The notes under the pieces were generated by a model that saw nothing but the letters and a program-made list of their open reading frames with translations, was not told where the DNA came from and searched no databases. From assembly GCF_900167945.1 (NCBI RefSeq), contig NZ_FUZA01000003.1, forward strand, positions 455,137-519,136: a stretch of DNA of 64,000 nucleotides, read 5' to 3'. Positions 8,705-18,635 of this stretch are shown in pieces. A program made the position numbers and the translations under genes. Numbering within the stretch: position 1 is the stretch's first letter; each line of letters starts with the position of its first letter. This stretch comes from Dyadobacter psychrophilus (GTDB taxonomy: Bacteria; Bacteroidota; Bacteroidia; Cytophagales; Spirosomataceae).

Positions 8705-9943
8705 TTAGAGTAGTAATCCCGCCAGCGTCGCAGACATGTAGGAAGCCAACGTCCCGCAAATGAGCGCTTTGAACCCCAGCCGCGCGAGGTCAGCGCGCCG
8801 GGATGGAGCTAGCTCGCCAATGCCACCAACCTGGATGGCGATGGAGCTGAAATTGGCGAATCCGCAAAGCGCAAAACTGGTGATAACAATGGTCTTATGG
8901 TCAAGCGTATCCTTCATTTTTACCAGATCCAGATATGCGACAAATTCGTTGATAACCATTTTTGTTCCCATCAAGGAGCCCGCCGCTTCAATATCCTTAC
9001 CCGGAACACCCATGGCCCAGGCAAACACCGAGAACACTTTGCCCAGAAGAAAATTAAAACTCAGTTGCGGAAAAGCGAACAAACCACCGATCAGTCCGAG
9101 TAAGTAATCCAGCAGCGCAACCAATGCTATAAAGCCGATCAGCATGGCAATTACATTAAAACCAACTTTTAAACCTTCGCCGGCCCCTGCTGCGATTGCG
9201 TCCAATAAATTCGCGTGTGTTTTCTGAATTTCCAGTTTGACAACACCCTTCGTACTGGAATGCTCCGTTTCCGGAAAAACAATTTTTGATATAACCAATG
9301 CACCCGGCGCTGCCATTAAACTTGCAGCAATGAGGTAAGGAGCGGGAACGCCCAGCGAAATATAAACGGCCATAACCCCACCTGCAATACAAGCAAAACT
9401 GCCTGTCATTGAAGCCATTAACTCTGAGTTGGTCATGTTTTTAAGATAAGGCTTAATCATGATCTGAGCCTCCACCTGACCTACGAATGTACTGGCAACA
9501 TTGGAAAGCGCTTCTGCACCGCTCACACCCATAAGCCAATAAACGCCGCGGGCAATAATAGAAACAACCCGCTGCATAATGCCCAAATGGTAGAGCATAT
9601 TCACCAGAACGGCGACGAAAATGATCGTAGGAATTACCTTGAAGAAAAATACAAAGTCGTTGCCGGGACCGAATGCGCGTTGCATTAGGTCAGGCCGAAC
9701 TAAGGTTCCGAATACGAAATCTGCACCCCGATCGGAAAAAGAAAGTAATTTTTGGACTTTACCGCCCAACCACTGAAAAATGGCCTGACCGGTTTCCGTA
9801 CGAAGAATAAAGACAGCCAAACCAAATTGAAGTGCCAGCCCCACGCCTACTGTCCGGTAATTGATAGCTTTTCTGTTATTCGACATCGCGAACGCAATGC
9901 CCAGGATCAATATAATACCCAGTAGTCCTGTAAATCTTTCCAT
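8705..9943 (-). CDS. Concentrative nucleoside transporter (NupC/CNT family)
   Basis: A 412-residue inner-membrane transporter with many hydrophobic helices. The central conserved part includes GAEALSNVASTFVGQVEAQIM and ELMASMTGSFACIAGGVMAVY, and the C-terminal half includes GSLMGTKMVINEFVAYLDL and FALCGFANFSSIAIQVGGIG. These are hallmarks of CNT-family proton- or sodium-coupled nucleoside importers. Length matches bacterial NupC (about 400). No nucleoside catabolic genes are adjacent. Confidence 0.93.
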   Translation of the reverse strand: MERFTGLLGIILILGIAFAMSNNRKAINYRTVGVGLALQFGLAVFILRTETGQAIFQWLGGKVQKLLSFSDRGADFVFGTLVRPDLMQRAFGPGNDFVFFFKVIPTIIFVAVLVNMLYHLGIMQRVVSIIARGVYWLMGVSGAEALSNVASTFVGQVEAQIMIKPYLKNMTNSELMASMTGSFACIAGGVMAVYISLGVPAPYLIAASLMAAPGALVISKIVFPETEHSSTKGVVKLEIQKTHANLLDAIAAGAGEGLKVGFNVIAMLIGFIALVALLDYLLGLIGGLFAFPQLSFNFLLGKVFSVFAWAMGVPGKDIEAAGSLMGTKMVINEFVAYLDLVKMKDTLDHKTIVITSFALCGFANFSSIAIQVGGIGELAPSRRADLARLGFKALICGTLASYMSATLAGLLL

Positions 9944-10036
9944 AAATTGTTAAGTCGCCCTTTGCCAAAAGGTGCAAAATAACAACAAATTAATTGGAAG
10001 CTATGTATTGAAGAAAATATAGAGAAGCGACAGGAA

Positions 10037-10582
10037 TTATTTAACTGCAATAGCAGACCCTACTGTCATAGCCAGCTCATCAGATTGGCGGTGGACAATT
10101 TTCCATTGATTGTCCTCGCGACGGAAAACGATGGTTACATGAAGATCAAGATTTTGGCCGTCTGCAAGCACATAATGTTCTTTTTGAAGCACATATCCCT
10201 GTTCCGGACCTGCATGGCTTGCGATCTTTTCCAGCTTATAAGTCTTCCTATTGGCAATTTTTTTTCCAAAGGCATCTATACTTCTTTCTACATCCTGCCA
10301 TCCTTTGGATTCCTTACTATTAAGACCGCAAACATTGGTAACTTCCTCCTTGCGAGACCAAAGCGATTTGTATGTTGAAGCATTGCCCTGCGCAAACTCT
10401 CTGTTTCCCTGCTGCATCTTTAACACCGTTTCATCAAATGTGGACGACTCCAAATCAACGTTGGAAACCAATTTTTCGGTACCAATATTAGATGGTAAAA
10501 CAGCCTCCCGGGTTTTTGACCTGTATTTAAATGACGATGCGAGGAGTATGAGTAGGATAAAAACTGAAATATTTCTTTTCAT
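10037..10582 (-). CDS. SnoaL-like (NTF2-fold) secreted protein
   Basis: A 181-residue protein with an N-terminal hydrophobic segment (ISVFILLILLASSF) followed by an NTF2-like/SnoaL-like domain. The latter is suggested by the pattern of helix, LWSRKEEVTNVCGLNSKESKGWQD, and the closing strands DLHVTIVFRREDNQWKIVHRQSDE. Such domains bind small hydrophobic ligands or act as accessory domains, so no reaction can be assigned. There is no obvious operon partner; a 200-bp gap separates it from metH. Confidence 0.7.
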   Translation of the reverse strand: MKRNISVFILLILLASSFKYRSKTREAVLPSNIGTEKLVSNVDLESSTFDETVLKMQQGNREFAQGNASTYKSLWSRKEEVTNVCGLNSKESKGWQDVERSIDAFGKKIANRKTYKLEKIASHAGPEQGYVLQKEHYVLADGQNLDLHVTIVFRREDNQWKIVHRQSDELAMTVGSAIAVK

Positions 10583-10726
10583 GGCTAATAAACTTTTAAT
10601 TCTTACTTAGAATCGTAATACAAATATTCAATGTAAAAAATTAATAAAATAGCGTAGTACTACCTGTTTACAGCACATTACACCACCTTATTACGACTTT
10701 TGGCAAAGAAAAGTATACAAATAGTC

Positions 10727-10761
10727 ATAAAAAATGGGAGAACAGGTTGCCCCGCTCTCCC
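10727..10761 (-). terminator. Rho-independent terminator of metH
   Basis: On the minus strand a GGGAGA/TCTCCC stem with a 14-nt loop is followed by ATTTTTTATG. It begins 24 bp after the metH stop codon. Confidence 0.75.
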
Positions 10762-10784
10762 AATGAACCTTAAGTATTAATATT

Positions 10785-13700
10785 CTAATAACCTAAAACA
10801 GGTGACAACCACCTTTCGATTTCTTCCAAAGGCATATCTTTACGTCGTGCGTAATCTTCCACCTGATCCTTAAATATCTTACCCACAGGGAAATAACGGC
10901 TATCCGGATGAGAAAAATACCAGCCGCTTACACTGCTGGCAGGGTACATTGCGTAACTCTCCGTTAATGTGATTCCCAGCTGTTCAGCGTCCAGCAAGTC
11001 AAACAACATGCGCTTCTCGGTATGGTCAGGGCAAGCCGGATATCCCGGTGCCGGACGAATGCCTACATAGCTTTCCTTAATGAGGTCCTCGTTGCTGAAT
11101 GTCTCATTTTTGGCATATCCCCAAATTTCTTTACGAACACGCTCGTGCATTAGTTCGGCCAATGCCTCGACCAGGCGATCCGCCAGGGCTTTCACCATGA
11201 TGCTGTTGTAATCATCATGGTCTTTTTCATATTTGTCCAGAAGCGCTTCGATGCCAATTCCGGCCGTGACCGCAAAACCGCCAACATAATCCATTTGGCC
11301 TGTTTCCAGCGGGGCGACGAAATCAGACAAGCAATAATTAGGCAAATTTGACGCTTTCTGGCTCTGCTGACGCAAATGATGCAACACAGCAGCTGTATCG
11401 GCAACCAGTTCGCCGGCATTCAGATTTTCTGTTGCGTGCTGGCTGATCTTGTACTCAATGTGCTGGTGCGAACCGTGCCTTTCGCAAGGCACCTCGCGCG
11501 TTTCCTCCTCGAAATGATGCAAAACAATGTCGTCCTGAATAGCATTTGCAGGCCAGAAACCAATTACAGCTTTGGCTTTCAAGGTCTTATCCCGAATAAT
11601 TTCTCCTAGGAGAACGGCCGCATCTTCATATAACTTAACCGCCTCAGAACCAACGACTTTATCTTCAAATATTTTTGGAAACTTCCCATGCAATTGCCAG
11701 GTCTGGAAAAATGGCGTCCAGTCGATGTACTTGGCGATGTCGGCCAGATCATAATCGTCGTAAACGCGTGTTCCCAGAAACTGCGGCTTGGTTGCCTGGA
11801 AATTAGTCCAATCAATTTTTGCTTTGTTTTCACGTGCTTTTCCTATCGCAACATGCGCTTTTTCACCGCCCCGTTTGGCATGGTCTTCGCGCAGCTTTGC
11901 ATATTCTGCCTTGATATCCGTCAGCACATCTGCCTGGCTCTGCTCATTTTGAATGAGCTTACCTGCAACCGGAACTGATCTTGAAGCGTCCAAAACGTGA
12001 ATGACTGCTCCGGAATAATTTGGGTCGATTTTTACTGCCGTATGGATACGCGAAGTGGTTGCACCACCGATCAGAAGCGGCATTTTGAAATTTCTGCGCT
12101 CCATCTCTTTGGCAACGCCCACCATTTCATCCAGCGAGGGCGTTATCAATCCCGAGAGACCGATAATGTCCACATTGTGCTCGATGGCAGCCGCCAGGAT
12201 TTTGTCAGTCGGCACCATTACGCCGAGATCGATTATTTCGTAATTGTTGCAGCCCAGCACCACGCCAACGATGTTTTTACCAATGTCGTGGACGTCGCCT
12301 TTTACCGTCGCCAGCAAAATTTTCCCGGCTGAATTATTGCCCTCACTTTTCTCCGCTTCAATGTAAGGCTGCAAGTAGGCAACGGCTTTTTTCATCACCC
12401 TTGCAGATTTAACAACCTGGGGAAGGAACATTTTACCCTCTCCAAAAAGGTCACCGACAATGCTCATTCCGTCCATTAGAGGGCCCTCAATCACCTCCAA
12501 TGGCCTCGCAAACAAATGCCGGCATTCCTCTGTATCTTCATCAATATAATCTGAAATTCCTTTTACCAAAGAGTGCGATATGCGTTCTTTTACAGGCAAC
12601 TGCCGCCATGAAAGATCAGGCCCGCTTTGCGTTTTCCCTTTATCTTTTACAGTTTCAGCATAGGTTACAAGGCGCTCTGTTGAGTCCGCACGGCGGTTAA
12701 GCAACACATCTTCAACCAGTTCCAGGACATCTTTTGGGATTTCATCATAAATACCAATTTGTGCAGCATTCACAATCCCCATATCCATTCCCGCACGAAT
12801 TGCGTGGTACAAAAATGCGGTGTGAATGGCCTCACGAACGGGTTCATTTCCTCTGAAACTGAAAGAAACATTGGAAACACCACCTGAAACTTTTGCGTGC
12901 GGCAGGTTTTCCTTGATCCAGCGAACCGCGTTAATGAAGTCAACTGCGTAGTTGTTGTGCTCCTCCATTCCGGTAGCAACCGTCAGAATGTTCGGGTCGA
13001 AAATAATGTCCTCGGCAGGGAAACCCACTTCCTCTGTCAGGATGCGGTAAGCTCTGGAACAAATTTCAATGCGTCGTTCCAGGTTATCCGCCTGGCCTTG
13101 CTCGTCAAATGCCATCACAACCGCAGCCGCTCCATAGCGCAACACCGTTCTGGCCGACTCCTTGAACTTTTCTTCGCCCTCTTTCAAAGAAATCGAGTTC
13201 ACAATCGACTTGCCTTGTACACATTTCAGCCCCGATTCGATCACCTCCCATTTGGAAGAGTCGATCATTAAAGGCACTTTTGAAATATCAGGTTCGGAAA
13301 CAATCAGGTTTACAAACGTTTTCATTGCTTCGACGCCATCGATCATTCCCTCGTCCAGGTTAATGTCGATCACCTGCGCGCCACTTTCAACCTGTTCGCG
13401 GGCAATGGCAAGCGCCTCGTCGTATTTTCCTTCGCGAACGAGTCGGGCAAATTTCTTGGAGCCAGTCACATTGCAACGCTCCCCAATGTTCACAAAATTG
13501 CTCAGCTGATTGATCTTAACTGGCTCCAATCCTGACAATTTCATGACCGTTTCGGTCGAAGGAAGTTCCCTAGGGCTATATTTTACGGCCAGGTCCGCAA
13601 TGACGCGAATATGATCGGGCGTCGTTCCGCAGCAACCGCCGATGATATTAACGAGATTATCCCTCAAAAATCCGTCAATAACTTCGCCCATTTGCTCGGG

Positions 13701-14609
13701 TGACTCGTCATATTCGCCCATTTCGTTTGGTAACCCGGCATTCGGGTGTGCTGATGTGAAAAACGGGGCCTCCTTTGCCAGAATCTGCACATACGGCCGC
13801 ATTAAGTCTGCTCCCAATGCACAGTTCAGACCGACTGAAAGTAATGGTAAATGTGAAACAGAGGTCAAAAATGCTTCCGTCGTCTGGCCTGATAATGTCC
13901 TTCCGGAAGCATCTGTGATCGTTCCGGAGATCATGATTGGCAATGATTCGCCGGGCTTATTTCTCCACGAATCCAGACGTTCCACCTTACCATTTTTGGC
14001 ATCAACAAAAAACTTATCTATTGCAAAAAGCGCTGCTTTTGCATTCAATGTATCGAATATGGTTTCAACAAGCAGCACATCGCAACCTCCATCGGTCAAG
14101 CCCTTAATCTGCTCATAATAAGCCTCAACCAGCTGATCAAAGCTGATGGCACGGTAACCCGGATTGTTAACGTCCGGTGACAGTGATGCTGTCCGGTTAG
14201 TGGGCCCGATTGAACCTGCTACAAAACGGGGCTTGTCCGGATCTCTTTCTGTGAATTCATCTGCAACTTCCCTCGCAAGGCGTGCGGACTCGAAGTTCAG
14301 CTCGTAAACCAGTTCTTCCATACCGTAATCGGCCATGGCTATGGTGGTGCCCGAGAATGTATTGGTTTCAGCAATGTCGGCTCCTGCTTCAAAATATGCC
14401 GCGTGAATGGCTTTGATAATGTCCGGGCGGGTCAGCGAAAGCAGGTCATTATTTCCCTTTACATCGCGTGGCCAATCCGCAAAACGCTCGCCTCTGTAAT
14501 CATGATCCTCCAATTTGTATCGCTGGATCATCGTGCCCATAGCGCCGTCAAGTACCAGAATACGATTTTTCAGAATTTCACGAATATCTGCCTTTTGCGT
14601 TGCTACCAT
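10785..14609 (-). CDS. metH: Cobalamin-dependent methionine synthase
   Basis: A 1274-residue four-module enzyme that transfers a methyl group from 5-methyltetrahydrofolate to homocysteine. Modules in order: homocysteine-binding domain ([13 protein letters not shown] at the start, zinc cysteines in VGLNCALG and [11 protein letters not shown]); pterin-binding domain ([19 protein letters not shown]); cobalamin-binding domain ([20 protein letters not shown] with the DxHxxG ligand); and the C-terminal SAM-dependent reactivation domain ([15 protein letters not shown]). All modules look intact and the length is slightly above E. coli MetH (1227). A strong promoter lies upstream and a terminator downstream, so it is a single-gene unit. 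The window also encodes the B12-independent MetE. Confidence 0.98.
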   Translation of the reverse strand: MVATQKADIREILKNRILVLDGAMGTMIQRYKLEDHDYRGERFADWPRDVKGNNDLLSLTRPDIIKAIHAAYFEAGADIAETNTFSGTTIAMADYGMEELVYELNFESARLAREVADEFTERDPDKPRFVAGSIGPTNRTASLSPDVNNPGYRAISFDQLVEAYYEQIKGLTDGGCDVLLVETIFDTLNAKAALFAIDKFFVDAKNGKVERLDSWRNKPGESLPIMISGTITDASGRTLSGQTTEAFLTSVSHLPLLSVGLNCALGADLMRPYVQILAKEAPFFTSAHPNAGLPNEMGEYDESPEQMGEVIDGFLRDNLVNIIGGCCGTTPDHIRVIADLAVKYSPRELPSTETVMKLSGLEPVKINQLSNFVNIGERCNVTGSKKFARLVREGKYDEALAIAREQVESGAQVIDINLDEGMIDGVEAMKTFVNLIVSEPDISKVPLMIDSSKWEVIESGLKCVQGKSIVNSISLKEGEEKFKESARTVLRYGAAAVVMAFDEQGQADNLERRIEICSRAYRILTEEVGFPAEDIIFDPNILTVATGMEEHNNYAVDFINAVRWIKENLPHAKVSGGVSNVSFSFRGNEPVREAIHTAFLYHAIRAGMDMGIVNAAQIGIYDEIPKDVLELVEDVLLNRRADSTERLVTYAETVKDKGKTQSGPDLSWRQLPVKERISHSLVKGISDYIDEDTEECRHLFARPLEVIEGPLMDGMSIVGDLFGEGKMFLPQVVKSARVMKKAVAYLQPYIEAEKSEGNNSAGKILLATVKGDVHDIGKNIVGVVLGCNNYEIIDLGVMVPTDKILAAAIEHNVDIIGLSGLITPSLDEMVGVAKEMERRNFKMPLLIGGATTSRIHTAVKIDPNYSGAVIHVLDASRSVPVAGKLIQNEQSQADVLTDIKAEYAKLREDHAKRGGEKAHVAIGKARENKAKIDWTNFQATKPQFLGTRVYDDYDLADIAKYIDWTPFFQTWQLHGKFPKIFEDKVVGSEAVKLYEDAAVLLGEIIRDKTLKAKAVIGFWPANAIQDDIVLHHFEEETREVPCERHGSHQHIEYKISQHATENLNAGELVADTAAVLHHLRQQSQKASNLPNYCLSDFVAPLETGQMDYVGGFAVTAGIGIEALLDKYEKDHDDYNSIMVKALADRLVEALAELMHERVRKEIWGYAKNETFSNEDLIKESYVGIRPAPGYPACPDHTEKRMLFDLLDAEQLGITLTESYAMYPASSVSGWYFSHPDSRYFPVGKIFKDQVEDYARRKDMPLEEIERWLSPVLGY

Positions 14610-14669
14610 TGTGTTGTATTTGTATTGACAAAAAAATTTGTACTTGGGATTCCAGTGCTAATTGGAAAG

Positions 14670-14699
14670 CAAATTTAGCTTAATAGATGTTTTGTTCAA
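14670..14699 (-). promoter_or_regulatory. Promoter of metH (Bacteroidetes type)
   Basis: On the minus strand TTG (14699-14697) is followed by exactly 19 bases and then TAAATTTG (14677-14670). This is a perfect match to the Bacteroidetes consensus TTG-N19-TAnnTTTG. Transcription would begin near 14663, giving a leader of roughly 55 nt, too short for a large riboswitch. Confidence 0.75.
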
Positions 14700-14740
14700 T
14701 AAATTCAAAAAATTTAGACTAATAGTCTGCCATAACTCAA

Positions 14741-14766
14741 TTGCCTAAATTATTTATCTACTTTTG
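14741..14766 (+). promoter_or_regulatory. Possible promoter of the Lrp-family gene
   Basis: TACTTTTG at 14759-14766 matches the -7 consensus TAnnTTTG exactly. The nearest TTG (14741-14743) is only 15 bases away instead of about 19, so the -33 is doubtful. Initiation near 14773 would fit a start codon at 14801. Confidence 0.4.
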
Positions 14767-14800
14767 AAGCAATCAAAAAGTGAATAAAGATATTCTATCT

Positions 14801-15277
14801 ATGTATAATCCCGACGAAACGGATGCTAAAATCCTGCATTATCTGCAACAGGATGCTACCTTGAAAACAAGGGAATTATCAGAAAAGTTAAATCTGTCCT
14901 ACACGCCTGTGTATGAAAGAGTAAGAAGGCTGGAAAAAGAGGGGATCATTAAGAAATACGTGGCGCTCGTTGACCGTGAGAAAGTCGGCAAGAAACTAAT
15001 GGCTTTCTGCAACATTGCCTTGAAAGAACATTCTAAATCTATGGGAGAAAAATTTGTGAAAGCCGTTGTAGCGATGCCGGAAGTGATGGAATGCTTCAAC
15101 ATTTCCGGTGACTATGATTTTTTACTGAAAGTTGTGGTGGACGATATGTCTCAATATCAGCAGTTTTTAATGCAAAAACTGGGCTCTCTTGAAAACATCG
15201 GCAGCACGCATAGCTTGTTTGTAATGGGGGAAATCAAAAATTCTTCTGCACTGGAAATGCACGTCCAGAAAAAATAA
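14801..15277 (+). CDS. Lrp/AsnC-family transcriptional regulator
   Basis: A 158-residue regulator of standard family length. The N-terminal winged helix-turn-helix spans about residues 5-60 (DETDAKILHYLQQDATLKTREL, then LSYTPVYERVRRLEKEGII). The RAM/ligand-binding domain follows, with the GDYDFLLKVVVDDMSQYQQF segment near residue 110. The ATG at 14801 is chosen over a GTG at 14780 because the domain starts immediately after it and a -7 box lies close upstream. It is divergent from metH, which makes a role in methionine or amino-acid control possible but unproven. Confidence 0.9.
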   Translation: MYNPDETDAKILHYLQQDATLKTRELSEKLNLSYTPVYERVRRLEKEGIIKKYVALVDREKVGKKLMAFCNIALKEHSKSMGEKFVKAVVAMPEVMECFNISGDYDFLLKVVVDDMSQYQQFLMQKLGSLENIGSTHSLFVMGEIKNSSALEMHVQKK

Positions 15278-15553
15278 ATACGGCACCGGAAATTCCAGGC
15301 CGTATTCCAACTCACCCCTAACAAAAATTTTTAATGTCTTTGAATGCAAGGGCATTCCTATAACTATTTACGTCCATCACAAAGCAGCTGTTGCAAAATC
15401 AATCAAATTTCTGCCATATAAAAAGCCTTTAACGTTTTTTAAGACTGGTTTTGAGCGACTTGAAAATATAATCGTACATTTTTGCAACAGAATAACGGTG
15501 GTAACCGTAATCCTAATTAAGAATTCAATCCCTGACAATCTGATCCTCTAACT

Positions 15554-16168
15554 TTGCTCTTCGGAAGAAAAATATCTTTTAACGAGAACGACTTTGATAC
15601 AGTCGTTGCTGCGTGCATTGCTGGCAATAACCAGGCGCAGAGACATCTTTATAAACAGTTTTTCGGCTATTCGAAAAGTATTTGTCTGCGCTACACATCC
15701 ACAACCGAAGAAGCGGAAGAGGTGTTGAATGAGGGGTTTTTGAAGGTTTTTAATAATTTGGGAAAGTACGACTCCAATCATCCGTTCAAAGCCTGGCTGA
15801 GAACGATCATGGTGAACACGGCGATCAGTTATTATCGCAAGCATAAGAAGCACAGCGAAGATATGATTTCCCTTGAAGACGCTCCTTATCCCAAATTTGA
15901 CGAAGATATAATCGGGCAGATCACCGCAGATGAGATCCTGGAACTGATCCAGAAGATCAAGCCCGTTTACAAAAACGTGTTTTTACTATACGTTGTCGAT
16001 GGTTATAACCATCGCGAAATAGCAGATTTGCTGCAAATAAACGAGGCAACCGTTCGCTCACACTATGTTCGTGCAAGGGCACGTTTGCAGCATTTAATCA
16101 AACAATATTACCCAAATCTCTTCCCAAGTGATTGGGCTGTAAAGTCATTCAGAGGAAATGAAAACTAA
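15554..16168 (+). CDS. ECF-type RNA polymerase sigma factor
   Basis: A 204-residue sigma-70 family protein with region 2 (NQAQRHLYKQFFGYSKSICLRY through GFLKVFNNLGKYD and FKAWLRTIMVNTAI) and region 4 (VFLLYVVDGYNHREIADLL, then INEATVRSHYVRARARL). No ATG is available near the N-terminus; an upstream in-frame stop at 15533 leaves TTG at 15554 as the likely start. It overlaps the next gene by 11 bp, which points to a co-expressed sigma/partner pair that senses the envelope. Confidence 0.9.
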   Translation: MLFGRKISFNENDFDTVVAACIAGNNQAQRHLYKQFFGYSKSICLRYTSTTEEAEEVLNEGFLKVFNNLGKYDSNHPFKAWLRTIMVNTAISYYRKHKKHSEDMISLEDAPYPKFDEDIIGQITADEILELIQKIKPVYKNVFLLYVVDGYNHREIADLLQINEATVRSHYVRARARLQHLIKQYYPNLFPSDWAVKSFRGNEN

Positions 16169-17618
16169 TAAATTTGAGGATACTATACGCCGGAAATTAG
16201 AAAGTATTGAACCTGACTTTCAGGAGAAGGACTGGGCTAAAATGCAAAATTATATGCACGCCCAAAGCCCTCCGAGTTTCTGGCAACAACACAGTTCATG
16301 GATCGGGTACGCCGCCGCAGCTTCGGTTTCGACGGTGATGGCATTTATGTATGTGAACCAGCGGACGCAAAACAACCATCTTACAGCTGATGTAAAGAAA
16401 TTGCAGCATCAAATAGAGGCAATTAAGAATACGCCGACGCTGGCTCAAAAACCGGACACAGTATATTTGATTCAAAAAAGTGACGGTTCTGGTGAGCTGA
16501 TGGCACTTTCCGAAGACGTTACTCCTCCTGGCATTGCACCGAATGAGTCCATAGCAAGACGGAAAATCATTGTTAGTGAAAAAATTACCAGATCTGCTCC
16601 GCCAAAAACGACTGTTGCTCCGACACCAACGAAAGCTTTCTCCACGAATGATCAGCTTGCAGAAAACGCTGACCAACCGGTTTTGAACACCGTTGTACCA
16701 TCTGCAAACTCATTCCAGGCTAATGGTAGAGGTGGTTCAGGCATTGTCATCAACAGTAGCAATTACAGTCAAAACAATGCTGGTGCAGAACGTTTTGCGA
16801 TGCCGGCTGACATTGAGTTGAATTTACAGCGGCCGGTTGATGTGAAAAACAGCAATTTTGGCGTGAATAAGATGAAATACAATCTCGCAAGCCGTATTTC
16901 AAAACGTCATTATCAGCAAGCAATGCTGGCTTCGACCATGCAGAAACCTATTTTACCAGTCTCTGAAAAGAAAACCGAGCAGGTTGCCCAGACTGAAACT
17001 GTCATTCCGAAACGGAACCTGAAAGTGCCTTACCGTTTCGGTGTGGGCATTGCTACGGATGGCGTTGGTAAAACCAAAAGCATAACGGGAGAAGTTTTAA
17101 TCGCCAAGAAGTTCTCAATTTCGGCAGGCATAAGCTGGCTGAAAGTGAAGCCGATGGAGTTTTTCAATGAAAAATTGTTCAGAGAGAAAAACCGGCGTGA
17201 CTTCAAGGGAACACATCCCGGTGAGATTCCGCTGGCATTCCAGGTTTATAACATTAAGGTCGATCCTACGGTCGTTCAAATTCCCCTAACAGTTGCGTTC
17301 AGGAACAATATAAAAGATAACTGGGCCTATTATGCGGGTGCAGGCACCAATATTACCGTATCGGCGAAGGAAAAAATCTCGTTCGACTGCAAAGCGCCTA
17401 ATTTCGAATATTTCAGCCAGCGTTTCGAAGCAAAATCCGATGTCCCAATGATCAATTCGGTCAATTTTACAATGGGCCTTGAAAAAACCTGGTATCCGAT
17501 CGTGGTGCAGGCCGAGGGATATTTATACACTTACTTCAACCAGCTCACACCGATGAGCCAGTCTGCCGGTCCTGGCGTTAAAGTTAAGCTGATGTATCAG
17601 ATAGGAGGAAAAATGTAA
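16158..17618 (+). CDS. Membrane-anchored sigma partner with barrel-like C-terminus
   Basis: A 486-residue protein coupled by an 11-bp overlap to the ECF sigma gene. The N-terminal 45 residues are charged and cytoplasmic by prediction (FEDTIRRKLESIEPDFQEKDW). One transmembrane segment follows (WIGYAAAASVSTVMAFMYV), then a short coiled coil (DVKKLQHQIEAIKN) and a long low-complexity region rich in Asn, Pro and Thr. The last 170 residues (YRFGVGIATDGVGKTKSITG onward) have alternating strands that resemble an outer-membrane beta-barrel or barrel-like domain. By position it is likely the anti-sigma factor, but it lacks a recognisable FecR or zinc anti-sigma domain. The function is inferred from context. 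Confidence 0.7.
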   Translation: MKTNKFEDTIRRKLESIEPDFQEKDWAKMQNYMHAQSPPSFWQQHSSWIGYAAAASVSTVMAFMYVNQRTQNNHLTADVKKLQHQIEAIKNTPTLAQKPDTVYLIQKSDGSGELMALSEDVTPPGIAPNESIARRKIIVSEKITRSAPPKTTVAPTPTKAFSTNDQLAENADQPVLNTVVPSANSFQANGRGGSGIVINSSNYSQNNAGAERFAMPADIELNLQRPVDVKNSNFGVNKMKYNLASRISKRHYQQAMLASTMQKPILPVSEKKTEQVAQTETVIPKRNLKVPYRFGVGIATDGVGKTKSITGEVLIAKKFSISAGISWLKVKPMEFFNEKLFREKNRRDFKGTHPGEIPLAFQVYNIKVDPTVVQIPLTVAFRNNIKDNWAYYAGAGTNITVSAKEKISFDCKAPNFEYFSQRFEAKSDVPMINSVNFTMGLEKTWYPIVVQAEGYLYTYFNQLTPMSQSAGPGVKVKLMYQIGGKM

Positions 17619-17631
17619 ATAGCCAGTCCCA

Positions 17632-17686
17632 ACTTTCAGGAATAATAAGTAGAATGTTGTTCCTGAAAGTCCTATTTTTGGTTTTT
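17632..17686 (+). terminator. Rho-independent terminator after the sigma/partner operon
   Basis: The 11-bp perfect stem ACTTTCAGGAA/TTCCTGAAAGT (17632-17642 and 17660-17670) is followed by the T-rich stretch CCTATTTTTGGTTTTT. It begins 14 bp after the stop codon. Confidence 0.8.
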
Positions 17687-17712
17687 ATTTACTCCCCTAC
17701 TTCACATAGCTT

Positions 17713-18624
17713 TTGAAATTCGCTGCAATAGATATTGGATCCAATGGTGCCCGCATGCAAATATCGTCGGTACTGCATGACGAGGGAATTTCCCGTTTTA
17801 AGAAGGTTGAATATGTTCGTTTTCCGCTAAGGCTTGGTCATGACGTTTTCACAGAAGGCCGGATAAGTCCCAACAGCGAGGACCGGATGATGAAGCTGAT
17901 GCTCGCCTACCAGCTGCTGATGGAACTGCACGAGGTGGACGATTATATGGCTTGTTCAACCTCCGCCATGCGTGAAGCTGACAATGGTTATGAGGTGCGC
18001 GAGCACATTCAACAGCGCACCGGCATCCACATTCAGATCATTGACGGCCAGAAAGAAGCGGAACTGGTTAATAATGTTGTTGTGAAATCGCTAAGCGAAG
18101 GCCAGTATATTCACATTGATGTAGGTGGCGGCAGCACGGAGCTGAATGTGTATAAGGACAGGCAAAAAATCGCCGCCAAATCGTTCAAACTGGGTTCAGT
18201 AAGGCTTTTGGAAGGAAAAGAATCTAAAAATTCATGGCTGAAAATTAAGGAATGGATCAATCAGTATGTGGATTATTCCTTGCCTATCGAAGCCGTTGGA
18301 ACGGGTGGTAACATTAACAAGCTCTTTGACTTATCTTCCAAATTATCCGAAAGCTCCACTAGTCTGGACGAGATCGAAAGAATGCGCGACTACATTGCTT
18401 CTTTTACGCTGGAAGAGCGGATCAATAAACTGCAACTTAACCCAGACAGGGCAGACGTAATTGTACCAGCAGGCGACATTTACACCTCTGCAATGAAATG
18501 GGCAGGTGCCAGCGTGATCCACGTGCCTGATGTGGGCTTGAAAGACGGAATGCTGCAACTGCTTTATGATCGGGCATGCCGCAAAAAAAAGCCCGAGGTT
18601 AAGCCCGGGCCTTTGTCAGCGTAA
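17713..18624 (+). CDS. Ppx/GppA-family phosphatase
   Basis: A 303-residue protein of the ASKHA fold that hydrolyses polyphosphate or pppGpp in relatives. Phosphate-binding motif 1 is FAAIDIGSNGARMQI at the N-terminus, motif 2 is IHIDVGGGSTELNVY near residue 138, and AVGTGGNINKL near residue 195 is also conserved. It matches the short form lacking the C-terminal HD domain of E. coli Ppx. The start is TTG; no ATG precedes the conserved motif. The last codons (residues after about 290) double as a terminator hairpin for the operon on the other strand. Confidence 0.87.
   Translation: MKFAAIDIGSNGARMQISSVLHDEGISRFKKVEYVRFPLRLGHDVFTEGRISPNSEDRMMKLMLAYQLLMELHEVDDYMACSTSAMREADNGYEVREHIQQRTGIHIQIIDGQKEAELVNNVVVKSLSEGQYIHIDVGGGSTELNVYKDRQKIAAKSFKLGSVRLLEGKESKNSWLKIKEWINQYVDYSLPIEAVGTGGNINKLFDLSSKLSESSTSLDEIERMRDYIASFTLEERINKLQLNPDRADVIVPAGDIYTSAMKWAGASVIHVPDVGLKDGMLQLLYDRACRKKKPEVKPGPLSA
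18583..18610 (-). terminator. Rho-independent terminator of the carbamoyltransferase operon
   Basis: On the minus strand a GCCCG/CGGGC stem is followed by eight T residues. It lies 26 bp after the stop of the SxtJ-like gene and inside the 3' end of the Ppx/GppA coding sequence, so the two genes overlap at the transcript level. Confidence 0.8.
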
Positions 18625-18635
18625 TATTTTAAAGG

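Noticed and set aside
15279..15304. Terminator after the Lrp-family gene
   Set aside because: A TACGGC/GCCGTA stem exists but no T-run follows, so support is too weak.
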